From: Acheta domesticus
Lineage: Eukaryota; Arthropoda; Insecta; Orthoptera; Gryllidae
Assembly (NCBI GenBank): GCA_031308135.1
Contig: JAHLJT010003656.1
Coordinates: 51,747,665-51,811,664 of the forward strand
Direction: 5' to 3'
Length of the DNA: 64,000 nucleotides
Shown here: one piece after another, positions 22,092 through 32,329 of the stretch
Numbering within the stretch: position 1 is the stretch's first letter
Layout: every line of letters begins with the position of its first letter
The notes under the pieces: generated by a model
Databases searched by the model: none
Seen by the model: only the letters and a program-made list of their open reading frames with translations
Told to the model about the DNA's origin: nothing
Made by a program: the position numbers and the translations under genes

Positions 22092-22131
<40 letters not shown>
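22092..22131. repeat. (ATT)n microsatellite
   Basis: About 13 ATT units directly beside the truncated 5' end of the R4/Dong-like LINE; four more ATT units lie at the 3' end (20839-20852). Both are probably halves of the original target. Confidence 0.95.
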
Positions 22132-22133
<2 letters not shown>

Positions 22134-22544
22134 TTTACAGGTCAATTTTAAATTTGAAATTATAAAATATCTTTCTATTTTAATTTCTAATTTCCAGTTT
22201 TACATTGTTGATAATCTAAAAAACAAAACTCGTCGACGTACCCTGGCGAGTATCATTAGAGATCCAATGCTCTCCGAAAAGGGGCAATCAGAATGGTGCA
22301 TTGAGATCACAGACAGAGAACGTACATTAATTAACAGTGGAACGTAGTATAACTACATAAGAAAACAAAGAATGTGAAGAAAAATTATTTTTCCTTTTTG
22401 AATCTAAGCATCCATTGAATTGTCTAATTTGCTACATGCATAACATGTTATTCCACAATTTCAAAAGAGGAATAAAGAACTGCAACATTCTGGAATGCCG
22501 CCATTAGTTTTACATTTACAAGGGCAATTTTTAATTGCGCGATT
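22132..22544. other. AT-rich spacer, no feature seen
   Basis: Nothing recognised. Confidence 0.5.
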
Positions 22545-23036
22545 CTTGATTTATTGTCGTTTCCGGACGTGGCAACGGCTAAGGGTATTTGTCCCGTAAG
22601 TGTAGTGTGTGTTTTATGCCAGTGCCGGGAGGCGGCCAGTGATCTTCGCCCGCTGCGTGCCAAGATCCAACAGCGACCTAAATGTCGGATTACAGGATTT
22701 CCCAATCTAGGTATCTCCCACCAGTGCAGCTCTATCCCAGCCGGAACAAACCCCTGGCAGGTCTCCCGACATGTATGGTAATATAGTGCCTGTAAATGTG
22801 TGCGTAAATAACGGGTGAGGATAGGTCAAGGAAGGAAAGATCGCGCGCGGTCAGTGACTCGTTTGTTAGGATATTGTTGGGGCTTTCGCCTGGTGTTGAT
22901 AGGAGAAACCACGGAAAAACTATCGATCAGAGCAGCGAGCCGCTAGAATTCTCCTCCAGGGTTTGGACTAGCTATGTAGCTAGTGTCGAAAATCCTGCCA
23001 CCGTCGGGTCTCGGATCCTAGGACCTCCGGGCCAGT
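22545..23036 (-). mobile_element. SINE-B copy, near full length
   Basis: Contains, as inverse complements and in reverse order, the blocks of the 19130 copy: TTTCCGGACGTGGCAACG, CCCGTAAGTGTAGTGTG, GGTATCTCCCACCAGTG, TCCCAGCCGGAACA, GGTGTTGATAGGAGAAACCA, CGCTAGAATTCTCCTCCAG and GCTAGTGTCGAAAATCCTGC. The tRNA-like head ends near 23036 (CGGATCCTAGGACCTCCGGG). The (CAAT)n tail is nearly lost. Confidence 0.8.
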
Positions 23037-23239
23037 GCTGTTGCGCGAGAAAAGTCGATTTCTTTCCGGTAGGCAAAGAAAAGCACTGCTGCCCCCCTCG
23101 CAAATTCAAATATGTGGAAATCCAACTTGTCCCTGCTGCTCTGCCTGAGCACTGCGAACGTGAGCACATTTTCGCAATCCCTGACCTCTCTCCCTCCAGC
23201 AGTTAAGAACGGGTTGGCAACCCTGCCCAGTTGCCGACA

Positions 23240-23585
23240 CTGGTCATGTGCGACCCGCGACCCGGAGACGGACTGTCGCTGTCGCCGGACAACATTTTTA
23301 CGAGAGCCCCCCCCCCCCCACGCGTTTCTTTGGGCGTAACCTTCCGCCCCCCCCCACCCCTCCGCCCGCGGAGCCAACGCGACGGCAGCGAGCTCTTGAG
23401 TCGCCGCGCGCCGGCCCTTTCGTCTCGCCTTCTATATTTTATCGTTAATAGCGTCCGCGCGTCCGAAAAAACAAGTTGGAGGTCAGTGGCTGCCGTAGAT
23501 GGCGTTTTGCGCCGTGACCCGCCGGGCCCTGGGAGCGTCGCGGGCGGGCGACGCGGCGGCAGCCCCTCTGCCCTTGCAACCACTT
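23240..23585. other. GC-rich patch
   Basis: CpG-rich sequence with poly-C runs at 23309-23320 and 23348-23357. Open frames on both strands of 110-130 codons have no recognisable domain. It abuts the LINE fragment starting at about 23585. Confidence 0.4.
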
Positions 23586-25010
23586 TCATACACCGCGAAT
23601 AAGACTATTCCTCTATGCTGGTGACTAGGATGCGGATTTCTATCATTTTGCATATTTTTGTCCGTTGGTTGAAGACATAGCTAAGTTAAATTTCTTGACG
23701 TTTGGTTAGAATATGATGCTGGGTAGATTAATATGTTAGTGCATATTTGTGCATATTTAGCCGATTTTTCCTGTTGGTGCATATTCGTGTAGGCATAGGC
23801 GCGTATTTAGCATATTCTCGTTAAAAAGAAGACTAATGTAAAAAACGTTTCATCTTTTCAAAGAATCTTATGTAATTGTGAGCGTTCATTGATTCGAAAG
23901 AGCCAGTCACAGTTTCGTTTTTGTGTTTTCTGTAGGTTATAAAATACTTGTGAAAATGTCGGATATTTCTTGAGAACATATTTTTTAAACCAGTCAGGAG
24001 AAATTCATCACGACATGCAATGTACTTCACTAAGGTGATTATTTCTCTCGTGAAGTAGTGTAGATTATATTACGTTTGCACAAAAAATGTATCTTTCCAT
24101 TCCAGGAAAATTTTCAGTTAATTCCAAGAATTTTATCAAGACAGGTTTGCAGAAGAAGTTAAATATTGTTAATTTTAAGTGCATATTAAAGGGCATATTT
24201 CAGAAATTTTTTGGTCATTAATGCATATTTTTAAAAGCATATTTCGAGATTTTTTTAGAGCATAAAAATACGCTCCCTACTGATGACTTAGCCGTCCTAG
24301 CAAGTGGAATAAACCTTGACAATAAACTCAAAATACTACAGCAACAGATGAACCTGACACAGAAGTGGGCGGAAGAAAACCACTTGACTTTTTCAGCGGA
24401 AAAGTCTCAGGCGATCTGTTACTATCATCGCAAACACAAATATACAAAATGGTTCACGCCGCCAAAACTAATTACACTACAAAGTCAAAAACTGAAGAAG
24501 GCGCCTAAGGCTACGTACCTAGGCGTCACTTTGATCGAAGGATGCGCTAGCATTTACATGTTGGGCGAATCCGATCAAAACTTCAGCTAAGAGTTCGACT
24601 CTTGCAACGTCTCCTGAGGGAATCTACACTTCCTTCGGAACTTCACCTGCCACTCTATAAAACGTGTTGCCGCTGCGACGTGGGGACTACAGCACAGAAG
24701 TACAAGGATAACACTTGAGCTAGTTCGGAACAGAGTTCATAGCACGTCCTGCATTTCGGAAACGGTTGAAAGTTCTCAGGAAGGAACTCGGTATAGAGTC
24801 CTTCACTCAATGCTTGAGAAAGCTATCTTTTAATGAAGCATATCAAGACTTTCAAACCAGCAAAGCACTGGCGACGCTTAAACAACTAGCTCGACATGTC
24901 CTCACTATAGGACAAAGACGACAACCACTTCTCTCAGACATTTGGAGGGCCTAGTGCAACACATCACCACAAAACGCAGTCACTAACATGACTAAACACA
25001 GAAGCCTATT
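23586..25010 (+). mobile_element. Jockey/CR1-type LINE RT fragment interrupted by hAT
   Basis: Left of the insertion, 23588-23625 reads TPRIRLFLYAGD; right of it, 24280 onward reads DDLAVLASG, QMNLTQKWAEENHLTFSAEK and KAPKATYLGVTL. Together these are the RT palm: Y-A-D-D catalytic box, the W-x-x-x-N-x-L-x-F-x-x-x-K segment and the L-G-V-T-L strand. Downstream, frame-shifted pieces (LQHRSTRITLELVRNRVHS, KVLRKELGIESF) continue to about 25010. The insertion at 23626-24279 splits the YADD codons. Stops and frameshifts elsewhere show the element was decaying. Upstream of about 23586 the sequence is unrelated GC-rich DNA. Confidence 0.75.
23626..24279. mobile_element. Non-autonomous hAT element, 654 bp
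   Basis: Ends are inverted: TAGGATGCGGATTTCTAT on the left and, reversed, TAGGGAGCGTATTTTTAT on the right. Eight-base flanks CTGGTGAC (23618-23625) and CTGATGAC (24280-24287) differ at one position and are the target duplication. GCATATTT or TGCATATTT occurs many times just inside both ends, probably as transposase binding sites. No transposase frame is present. Confidence 0.85.
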
Positions 25011-25440
25011 TGGCTAGTGGCCGCACAGTCCCACACGAACCCACACCAGCCACTTACATATAGCAGTTAAACGCGAAATGCATGCGAACTGCAAACATAC
25101 TAAAGCACACTGACTTTCGGCTAATCCGGAAAAGAAGACACTTCGATATAGAGGAGCTTCTCTAAGAAGGAATCATTCTGACAGGTCGGGAAAGAAATGA
25201 AAGCCATGCAGGGCGAGGACTTTGCACAAGATAGTGATGAAGCCATTTGCAAGTGAGCGAACTGTAAACGAAAGCACTGACAAAGCACCTGCATGGCCCC
25301 CTCAAAAGGCCTACAGCCCTTCTTTTATTTTGGAAAAATTGAGTTAAATATTTATTTGTTAGAATTATGTAATTATTTAAGCAATAACATTGTATAGTAT
25401 CATATCTACAGTACATAAATAAAACACAGTGTAATAAGAA
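25011..25440. other. Spacer, no feature seen
   Basis: Possible further LINE sequence up to about 25160, too eroded to support. Confidence 0.4.
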
Positions 25441-26029
25441 ATGTTTATTATTAAACAAAAGTGTGTGGTTGCCCCCCTGGACAGGCTCCGCCCGTGAGTG
25501 GTAGCGATGTTGCTGTCGATGAACGGTGGCGATGAACGCGACGGTGTACAAGAAGTGCCTGTTGCTTGACTGCGAGACTATCATTTACCAAGAGACTCAG
25601 AATCCACAGCGACCAAAGCCGCTCCTTGCGCGGGGGCAGTGGCGGAGAGCCGAACTGAATGCTTGGGTGCGTGGCGACAGAGGGTGCAGAGCAGAGGCCT
25701 GAGAGGGCCTGAGAGGCCGGGCGCGCGCCGTCTCGTGCCACGTCGCGTCGCGTCCTGTCGCCTCCGTGTTTACGAGGAGCTGCTCCGCTTGATTTGCGAG
25801 CGCGCGCCAAATTGCGGCGCCATCTGCATCGCAACGGGCAAGGCGACGGCCCCAGCGGCGGAGGCGGCGGTGGGGTGGTGGAGGTGGTGGCGATCTCGGC
25901 GGCGGCGGTGGCGGTGGCTGAGGCAGTGATGGCGGTGGCAGCTATGGTGACGTTGGTGGTGGTGGCGGCGGGGGCAGGGTCGCCGCCAGTTTCCGCCCGC
26001 CCGCGAAACTGCGGTCCCCGGAGCTGCCA
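25441..26029. other. GC-rich domain with (GGC/GGT)n
   Basis: CpG-rich DNA including a GGCGGT/GGTGGC tract at 25855-25985. Long open frames exist on both strands but are compositional. Confidence 0.5.
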
Positions 26030-26485
26030 CGCCCCGCCTCGCCCCGCCCCGCCTCGCCCCGCCCCCCTCGCCCCGCTCCCCTCGCCCCGCCTCGCCCCGC
26101 CCCGCCTCCCCCGCCTCACCCCGCCTCGCCCCGCCTCACCACGCCTCGCCCCGCCTCTCCCTGCCTCTCCCCGCGTCTCCCCGCCCCGACTCGCCCCGCC
26201 CTGCCCCGCCCTGCCCCGCCCCGCCTCGCTCCACCCCGCCTCGCCCCGCCTCGCCCCGCCTCGCCTCGCCCCGCCTCGCCCCGCCTCGCCCCGCCTCGCC
26301 CCGCCCCGCCTCGCCCCGCCTCGCCTCGCCCCGCCTCGCCTCGCCCCGCCTCGCCTCGCCCCGCCTCGCTCCGCCTCGCCTCGCCCCGCCTCGCTCCGCC
26401 TCGCCTCGCCCCGCCTCGCCCCGCCTCGCCCCGCCTCGCTCCGCCTCGCCCCGCCTCGCTCCGCCTCTCCCCGCCTCGCCCCGCC
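26030..26485. repeat. 10-bp GC minisatellite (CGCCTCGCCC)
   Basis: About 45 units of CCGCCTCGCC with variants CTCGCTCCGC, CCGCCCCGCC and CTCTCCCCGC. All six frames stay open, giving Ser/Pro/Arg/Ala or Gly/Glu/Ala/Arg polymers that are not genes. The same unit recurs at 29705-29910. Confidence 0.95.
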
Positions 26486-27722
26486 GGCGGCGGCCGTTGA
26501 ATCCGCCGAAGCGCCGACCTTTGGGGCCCCCCTCCCCCTCCCCCTCCCCCGTGTGCGAAAGGCCACTTCGCGGCGCCCGCTGCCTGCGCCGCTCGCCGCA
26601 CACGCGCTTCCAGCAGGCGCCCACAAGAGGCCTAACGACTCCACAATTCACTTCTGTCCGCTTCCCAGCGAAGGAGTGGGCTGTTTCTCCTCACGTATCC
26701 CAGTGACATGCCAAATCAGTAAACATAAACAAATAATGCAGAAAATATATTTATCACATCAAAAAATGCTAAAGCCTGTTACGTGACCACTTCCAAACAT
26801 TACATTTTCTCTCTTTCACTTGCATTTGTTAAAATGGAAAAATTTCACCAGTTTTGCTGATTTTCTTATCAAGAAAAAAAGGCAGTACTGACTACTCAAC
26901 TATTTCTGTGTTTGACGATACCGACATATTTTAGCATTAAGGCCTTCGTATGCAAACAGAAACATGAGAATGGCGTTAACATAAAAGGACTACATCCATA
27001 AGCGGACTCATTCACAATGCTTTCGCATAAGCATAACACATAAGACGTTAACTTTAAAGCTTCAAGCTTCTGGGCTTATGCTTATGTAAGAAATAAGAAA
27101 TGAACTGTACGTTAACTCAAAAATCGAGTATCGAAATAGGATCGAAGTTGATAAATCGAGCAAAAGACTGGTATTCCACATTGTGTGATTGATTTTTGAC
27201 GGTTTTCTTCTTTATTTTGTAGCGTAGGATATTTTGTAATTTAGTTTTGTTGTATTCATAGTAGTATCATTTAGTTTTAATTTCTATTGCAATTAAAATA
27301 CCTTACCTATCCTAACCCAACCCATGACCGCAAGGCCTAGACGCCGCTAATAGGCCTCAGTTCGTAGAGAGCAGTTGTGTCGTAGTACATTTATTGACCA
27401 TGATTACATATATTGATGATATGTATAAAAGATTGAGGGACATACCTATATAAGGAAATCCTCCAAAAGCTAACGCACATATCGGCTCTAGATCTCACTA
27501 TCAGAAACACCGCCACCTCTTGCATAGGAAACATTCACTCCACTATGAGGACTAAGGGCCATAGCAGTTGACGTGCCCGGAAAGATCAATCGAACACACT
27601 TGAGAGCAGCGCAAATTCATCTTCTCTAGTGCGAAGTCTTAGCAAATCGATTGAAAGTATTCAGAAATACCTGTGTCGCTATTGAGTTCCAAGAGTGTTG
27701 TGATAGTACATTATTAAATGAT
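26486..27722. other. Mostly AT-rich DNA with a small inverted repeat
   Basis: GC flank to about 26700, then AT-rich. An imperfect inverted repeat occurs at about 27024-27095 (CGCATAAGCATAACACATAAG against CTTATGCTTATGTAAG). Nothing coding was recognised. Confidence 0.4.
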
Positions 27723-27827
27723 GATGTAATGATGGGTATTAATACACGAGTGTGATATTACGATACGAGCGAGGAACGAGCTTGTATAGTAAATTTCACA
27801 CGAGTGCATTAATACCCATTACATCTA
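27723..27827. mobile_element. Short fold-back element
   Basis: Two arms of about 50 bp pair through most of their length: GATGTAATGATGGGTATTAA on the left and the inverse of TTAATACCCATTACATC on the right, with CGAGTGTGA and TCACACGAG inside. It is a hairpin-forming MITE-like sequence with no coding capacity. Confidence 0.65.
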
Positions 27828-28678
27828 GTTTCATACTTACTTTGTCTACGACTTTTAGAAGTTGAACTTTTACATTGAATAGTTTCGTGGCAGTTGATAT
27901 GCAGGATTCCGCCAAGGTCACGTAGCGGACAGCTCCCTAACACTACCCACGCATGCTGCCACAGGTGGCTACGAGGGAGTACTACGCTAGTCAAATAGGA
28001 TCAAAGTGACATGGCGATCCAATTTATTTGAAATAATATTCCACAAAAAAATACTACTAATAAAATAAATTAAAAGTGACAGGCATAATACACTCTCAAA
28101 TGCAATTTTAATGTACACTCTCAAATGCAATTTTAATGTACACAATCGAACGAAACATTTACTAGAACGATTCTCAATGATTAATTGTCAATACTTGGTT
28201 TGCAAACTTCTCTGTGAATGGTCAAGAACCTGTGTCGTAATGAAATCTGTATCGTAATGAATATCATTATGCAACCGGTTGCAGCCATCAGATGACAGAA
28301 TTATACAATGGGAGAAGAAAAAGAACATTATTTCGTGTGCGCAACGCGTTGTCCCCTCACACATACTTCCTCTACACAGCAATTGTTTTCTCCAGTCACA
28401 CAAAGCGCAGCGCGTTTCCTTCGCGAGTGTCTTGATGCAAGAGAGCGTCGTCGTCTTCCTTTCCCTCTGCTGTCGAGAATTTTTTCCCTCTAACCTTTGC
28501 TACGACTTGTGCCAAATTGCATGCTCATATATGGGCATTGGCTACGCGACGACCAGAGGCATTCCAATGCTGTCGGCTGTCCTACCGATACGGACGCCAC
28601 CTCGACTGGTGTTTTACTGTCGTTTCCAACATCATTTCAGGTCTTGATTTTATTCTTGGATAGTGTCTGTTATTTGTT
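27828..28678. other. Intergenic DNA
   Basis: Includes a 25-bp perfect tandem pair at 28090-28139. The 122-codon frame at 28279-28647 shows no domain or repeat family resemblance. Confidence 0.45.
28090..28139. repeat. 25-bp tandem duplication
   Basis: ACACTCTCAAATGCAATTTT followed by AATGT, present twice head to tail without mismatch. Confidence 0.9.
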
Positions 28679-28988
28679 CATATTGAGAAACTAACCCCTT
28701 TTTTTAAGACAGTAATCGAAGTGCGTTATATAATCATTATTAAATTTCTTATTTAATAAAAACCAACGTTTCGTCAAGTGTTTCTTGTCATCTTCAGGGT
28801 TTGTAGTACATTGTTACATTTGTTATTCAACGTTACATAAAATAACAGATGTAACAATGTACTACAAACCCTGATGATGACAAAAAACCCTTGTCGAAAT
28901 GTTGGTTTTAATAAATAAGAAATTTAATAATTACATAATTAATTACAATTACTGTCTTTAAAAAAAAGGGACTAATGTCTCAATATGA
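28679..28988. mobile_element. Long fold-back with two inverted hammerhead-like motifs
   Basis: A 310-bp inverted repeat centred near 28834. Left arm words CATATTGAGAAACTA, AAATTTCTTATTTAATAAAA and TTTGTAGTACATTGTTACAT are repeated inverted in the right arm. Each arm contains a CTGANGA-T-stem-loop-stem-GAAA motif (minus strand 28765-28797, plus strand 28871-28905). The right-arm stem GACAA/TTGTC is perfect; the left has GACAAG/CTTGAC with one mismatch. The motif matches one in the Penelope 3' region at 41592, so this may be a head-to-head remnant of such ends. Confidence 0.65.
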
Positions 28989-29039
28989 TCGTTTCAGATC
29001 ATCGTACGTGTCTTCTAAACCTAAACTCCGTTGCAGGGC

Positions 29040-29286
29040 ATTTCATCCCTGATGAAAACCCCGGGAGGGATCGAGCTCGCGCAGAGGCAGCCGGCTGAAG
29101 GCGTTTCGCGCCGCCGCCGCGCCGCCAGGGGCGCTGGGAGTAGGTCGCCGTGTGCTTCATTATGCCCGCGGCGCAAAAAGCGGCGGCCGATCGAAAGTTA
29201 ATGAGGCGCCCGCGAGACTGCGCTTAAAGCGCGCCCGCCTTAACTACCGTCCAATCGGCGCGCAGCCGCTGCGTCTAGAGCAGTAC
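29040..29286. other. GC-rich island
   Basis: CpG-rich 250-bp island with words GCCGCCGCCGCGCCGCC, AAGTTAATGAGGCGCCCGCG and GCTTAAAGCGCGCCCGC. It could be a dispersed GC repeat or a regulatory island. No coding evidence. Confidence 0.45.
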
Positions 29287-29289
29287 TAC

Positions 29290-29520
29290 CGGGAGAGATG
29301 GCTCAGTGCATCATCCTGATGTCACTGCAGTCCCTCTGACCGAGAGGTCCTAGGTTCCACTCCCGACGGTGGCAGGATTTTCGACACTAGCTTGTCAACT
29401 AGGTCGAGTTCAGTCGCTGTCTGGAGGAGAATTCTAGTGGCCGGCTGCTCTGATCGGTAGTTTTATACCTCTCCCGACGGCGGCAGGATTTTTGACACTA
29501 GCTTCTCAGCTTGGTCGACA
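29290..29520 (+). mobile_element. SINE-B head, 3'-truncated with internal duplication
   Basis: This copy has the clearest tRNA-like head of the family. GAGATGGCTCAGTGC serves as the A box and GGTTCCACTCCCGACGG as the B box, about 45 bp apart. It continues to CTGCTCTGATCGGTAG at 29460 and then repeats the post-head block (CTCCCGACGGCGGCAGGATT, ACACTAGCTTCTCAGCT) before stopping. The last 350 bp of the family consensus is missing. Confidence 0.8.
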
Positions 29521-29704
29521 TCTGAAATTTTAAAGCACATAGAGGCGGAAAATCAAATTAACGATTCCTCGTTACTAGCTAAAGATTTAGGATAGGTTTA
29601 TTACTTCGAATTCACGAGCTTGAAATGAAGGTTTTTCATTTTCACAGTGCAGTTTATAATAAAAAGGTGAGCCTTCGTCTGCCCCGCGCCGCCCCCGCAC
29701 CCGC

Positions 29705-29910
29705 ATGTTCCGCCCCGCCTCGCCTCGCCTCGCTCCGCCCCTCCTCGCCCCGCCTCGCTCCGACGCACCTCGTTGTGCCCCGCCTCGCTCCGCCCCGCCT
29801 CGCCCCGCCTCGCTGTGCCCCGCCTCACTGTGCCGCGCCTTACTCCGCCCCGTCTCTCCCCGCCCCGCTATGCCCCTCCCTGCCCCGCCCCGCCCTACCC
29901 CGTTCCGCCG
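29705..29910. repeat. 10-bp GC minisatellite, second site
   Basis: Same CCGCCTCGCC-type units as at 26030-26485, more degenerate, with TGTGCC and TATGCC variants. The Arg/Ser/Pro and Arg/Gly/Glu frames are not genes. Confidence 0.9.
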
Positions 29911-31131
29911 CGCTCCACCACTCCACTCCACTGGCTCGGCTGAGATGTAAATTAAAGCCACCACCACAAGGGAGAAGTCTGTGTGCTTTTTAAGCGGACA
30001 ATTCAAAATGACAGAGTAATCGGAACTCATTAGTACTGTTTAAACAAAATACAATTATGTTTAGACAAATACTGAACCTATCAAAAGACAAAAAACAGTT
30101 ATAGTATAGCCCGTAAACAAAACCCGACGACAAAGAGTGACGTTTAAATAGATTAGATTCATTCACTCGAGTGAGAAAATAAACACGGAGCTTGGCACTC
30201 GACCCTTTCGAGTGCTCCTCGCAGATGAAGTCAGAGCGACTGACGGGTTGCACTCGCCGCTGCGCTGGCAGCAATGCCCGCCACTGTGTGCTCAACTGGG
30301 CTGGGGGCGCGACTGGCCACACTAATGCCACGGGACGTAAACACTGAGAAATAAAATAACCACGCGTCCAAACAAACATTCGCACCGAGACGGTAGGAAT
30401 ATTTGCTATTCCATAGCGACCATTCACAGAGATGTTTGTGTAATACATAACTGTAGCTCTTACAATTTACTGCTTCATGCTCATTTGTTCCCAAGGTTTA
30501 TCATTTTTCGTATCTAATGGAGAAATCTTTGCATCGTTTGTGAATTCAATGCACTATTCAAATTGGCATTCTCGCCTCTCATGTCTCATTCCCATGTCTG
30601 TCACGGTTCAATCGTATTTCACATGATGTCAGGTCCCACAATTCTCTGCTTCATGGAAAAAAAATTGAAAATTGTTTATTTCATGATCGTCTGTGTATAT
30701 TATGTTAGTTTAAACCCACTTCCCGTCACTAATGTGACATTTCATTTTGAGCTTTTAAATCTCTCTCGTCCCTATTATTTCGTCGCTACGCCAATCCTTC
30801 GTTTTCTCTTGAGACACAAATAATCTCTGATTTTACCGAATTATTTCTTTTATTTGTTCGTCCACTGGAACTCACTAATTCGAGCATAATTAACCCCAAT
30901 TCCTAGGTCTAGAAAGTTGTCCTTCCCATTCAACTTCCTCATTCGCGAAGAGTTGACACGAAATATTCCAACGAACGAAGTTTTTCTTTCCCCATCAACT
31001 CGAAGATAGGTTTCGCTCTATTTCCTCTCTTCGCCTTCTCGATGTCGTAGGACGCTGTAGATTCGTTTTCCTTCTTCCTTTCGGAATCTCGAGGACAAGC
31101 GTCCCAGCTCTCCGCAAGAGGGCACCCATGG
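29911..31131. other. Intergenic DNA, no feature seen
   Basis: Mixed composition. The 152-codon minus frame at 29990-30448 and the 86-codon plus frame at 30563-30823 resemble no family I know and have no supporting context. Confidence 0.45.
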
Positions 31132-31139
31132 CTCTAGAC

Positions 31140-31374
31140 CAGTGTTGGCAAGGTCGATGCCACGAGCGGGAGTCCGTGGCACGAGTGCCACGACGAAAAG
31201 TAGTTCACGTAGTTCGTCACCCCGCCACCAAAGACAACGCCATCCCTATTGTAAAACGGCACGGTTACTACTAATAGTTCCCTTTCCCGACGCTAGTTGC
31301 GCTGAGAAGCTCGTGGCACGCTACGGTGCCACGACGCATGCCACTGCCACCAGTGGAAGACCTTGACAGCAGTG
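31140..31374. mobile_element. Short hAT-like MITE, 235 bp
   Basis: Left end CAGTGTTGGCAAGGTC; right end, inverted, CACTGCTGTCAAGGTC (13 of 16). The interior is also partly self-complementary (GTGGCACGAGTGCCACGACG and GTGCCACGACGCATGCCAC). The left 8-bp flank is CTCTAGAC; on the right only CTCTA remains, because a SINE-B tail starts there. Confidence 0.65.
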
Positions 31375-31375
31375 C

Positions 31376-32262
31376 TCTAATTGATTGATTCGTGTTTCCG
31401 GACGTGTCAACTACTTAGGTCATTAGTCCCGTAAGTATAGTGCATGTTTCCCCCGGGAGGTGGCGATGATCTTTTCCCCGCTGGATGGCGAGATCTGGCG
31501 GCGACCAACTGTCGACTAGCGGGGTTTTCCCTCAACCAGGTATCTCCCACCAGCGGGGCACCGCCCCAGCCGGGACAAGCTGTAAGCTCCCGACCGGTCT
31601 CCCGGCATATATGGTAGTGTAGTGCATGTTAGTTTAAGTGTGTGTGTAAGAGGAGAGGATAGAACAAGGAAGAGGAAGGAAAGATCGTGGTCCGTTTGTT
31701 AGGGTACTGCTCCGGCATTCGCCTGGTGTTGATCGGAGAAACCACCGATCAGAGCAGAGTATATGTTTGGGGAGAGGCTAGGATTGCACGAGAATGAAAA
31801 GATAGCGCCGTGGGTCGTTTCTTCAGGTACTGCTCCGGCTTTCGCCAAGTGTTGATCGAGGAAACCATGAACACCATCTATCAGAGCAGCCAACTGCTCG
31901 AATTCTCTCTGAGACACCGACTAAATTCGACCTAGGTAACTATATTGCGATTTTTCTAACTTTGGCCCTCAAGCCCTATGGCCACGATGGAATATCACAC
32001 GGCATTCTGCGTCTTTCTCCGTTCTGCCACTAGGAGTCGCATGATCGCAAGGACTGCTTGATGCGGACGCGATCATGCGATATCCAGTGGCACGACTGAG
32101 AAGCTAGTGGCGAAAAGCTAGCTTGTGTCGACAAGCTAGCTAGTGTCGACAAGCTAGTTCCTAGAAAAATCGCAGTATAGCTAGTGTCGAAGATGCTGCC
32201 ACGGCCGGGTCTCAAATCCTCAGAACTTACCGCCACAGGCATTGTCGTGACATCAGTTGATG
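31376..32262 (-). mobile_element. SINE-B copy split by a fold-back element
   Basis: From left to right on the plus strand: the (AATTG)-like tail (ATTGATTGATTCGTGTTTCC), GTCAACTACTTAGGTCATTA, GGTATCTCCCACCAGCGGGG, the AGGAAGAGGAAGGAAAGATC block, GGTGTTGATCGGAGAAACCA and AAATTCGACCTAGG (31938). A 241-bp insertion follows (31940-32180), after which the SINE resumes with CTAGTGTCGAAGATGCTGCC and ends in the head remnant near 32262. Part of the middle (31733-31900) is duplicated: the ACTGCTCCGGC..TTCGCC..GTGTTGATC segment occurs twice. Confidence 0.75.
31940..32180. mobile_element. Fold-back insertion in SINE-B, 241 bp
   Basis: Ends CTATATTGCGATTTTTCTA and, inverted, CTATACTGCGATTTTTCTA (18 of 19). 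A central perfect 12-bp hairpin, TCGCATGATCGC (32037-32048) with GCGATCATGCGA (32069-32080), is extended by GCCACT and AGTGGC further out. The insertion separates SINE-B blocks that are contiguous in other copies. The superfamily is not clear. Confidence 0.7.
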
Positions 32263-32329
32263 CCCTCTTCCTCCTCTACATCATCTTTTCTTGCACCTTC
32301 CCTGTCCTCCCCACCGCCACTTCCACCTC

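Noticed and set aside
25451..26786. Open frames of 161-397 codons
   Set aside because: Products of the 10-bp GC repeat and neighbouring GC-rich DNA.
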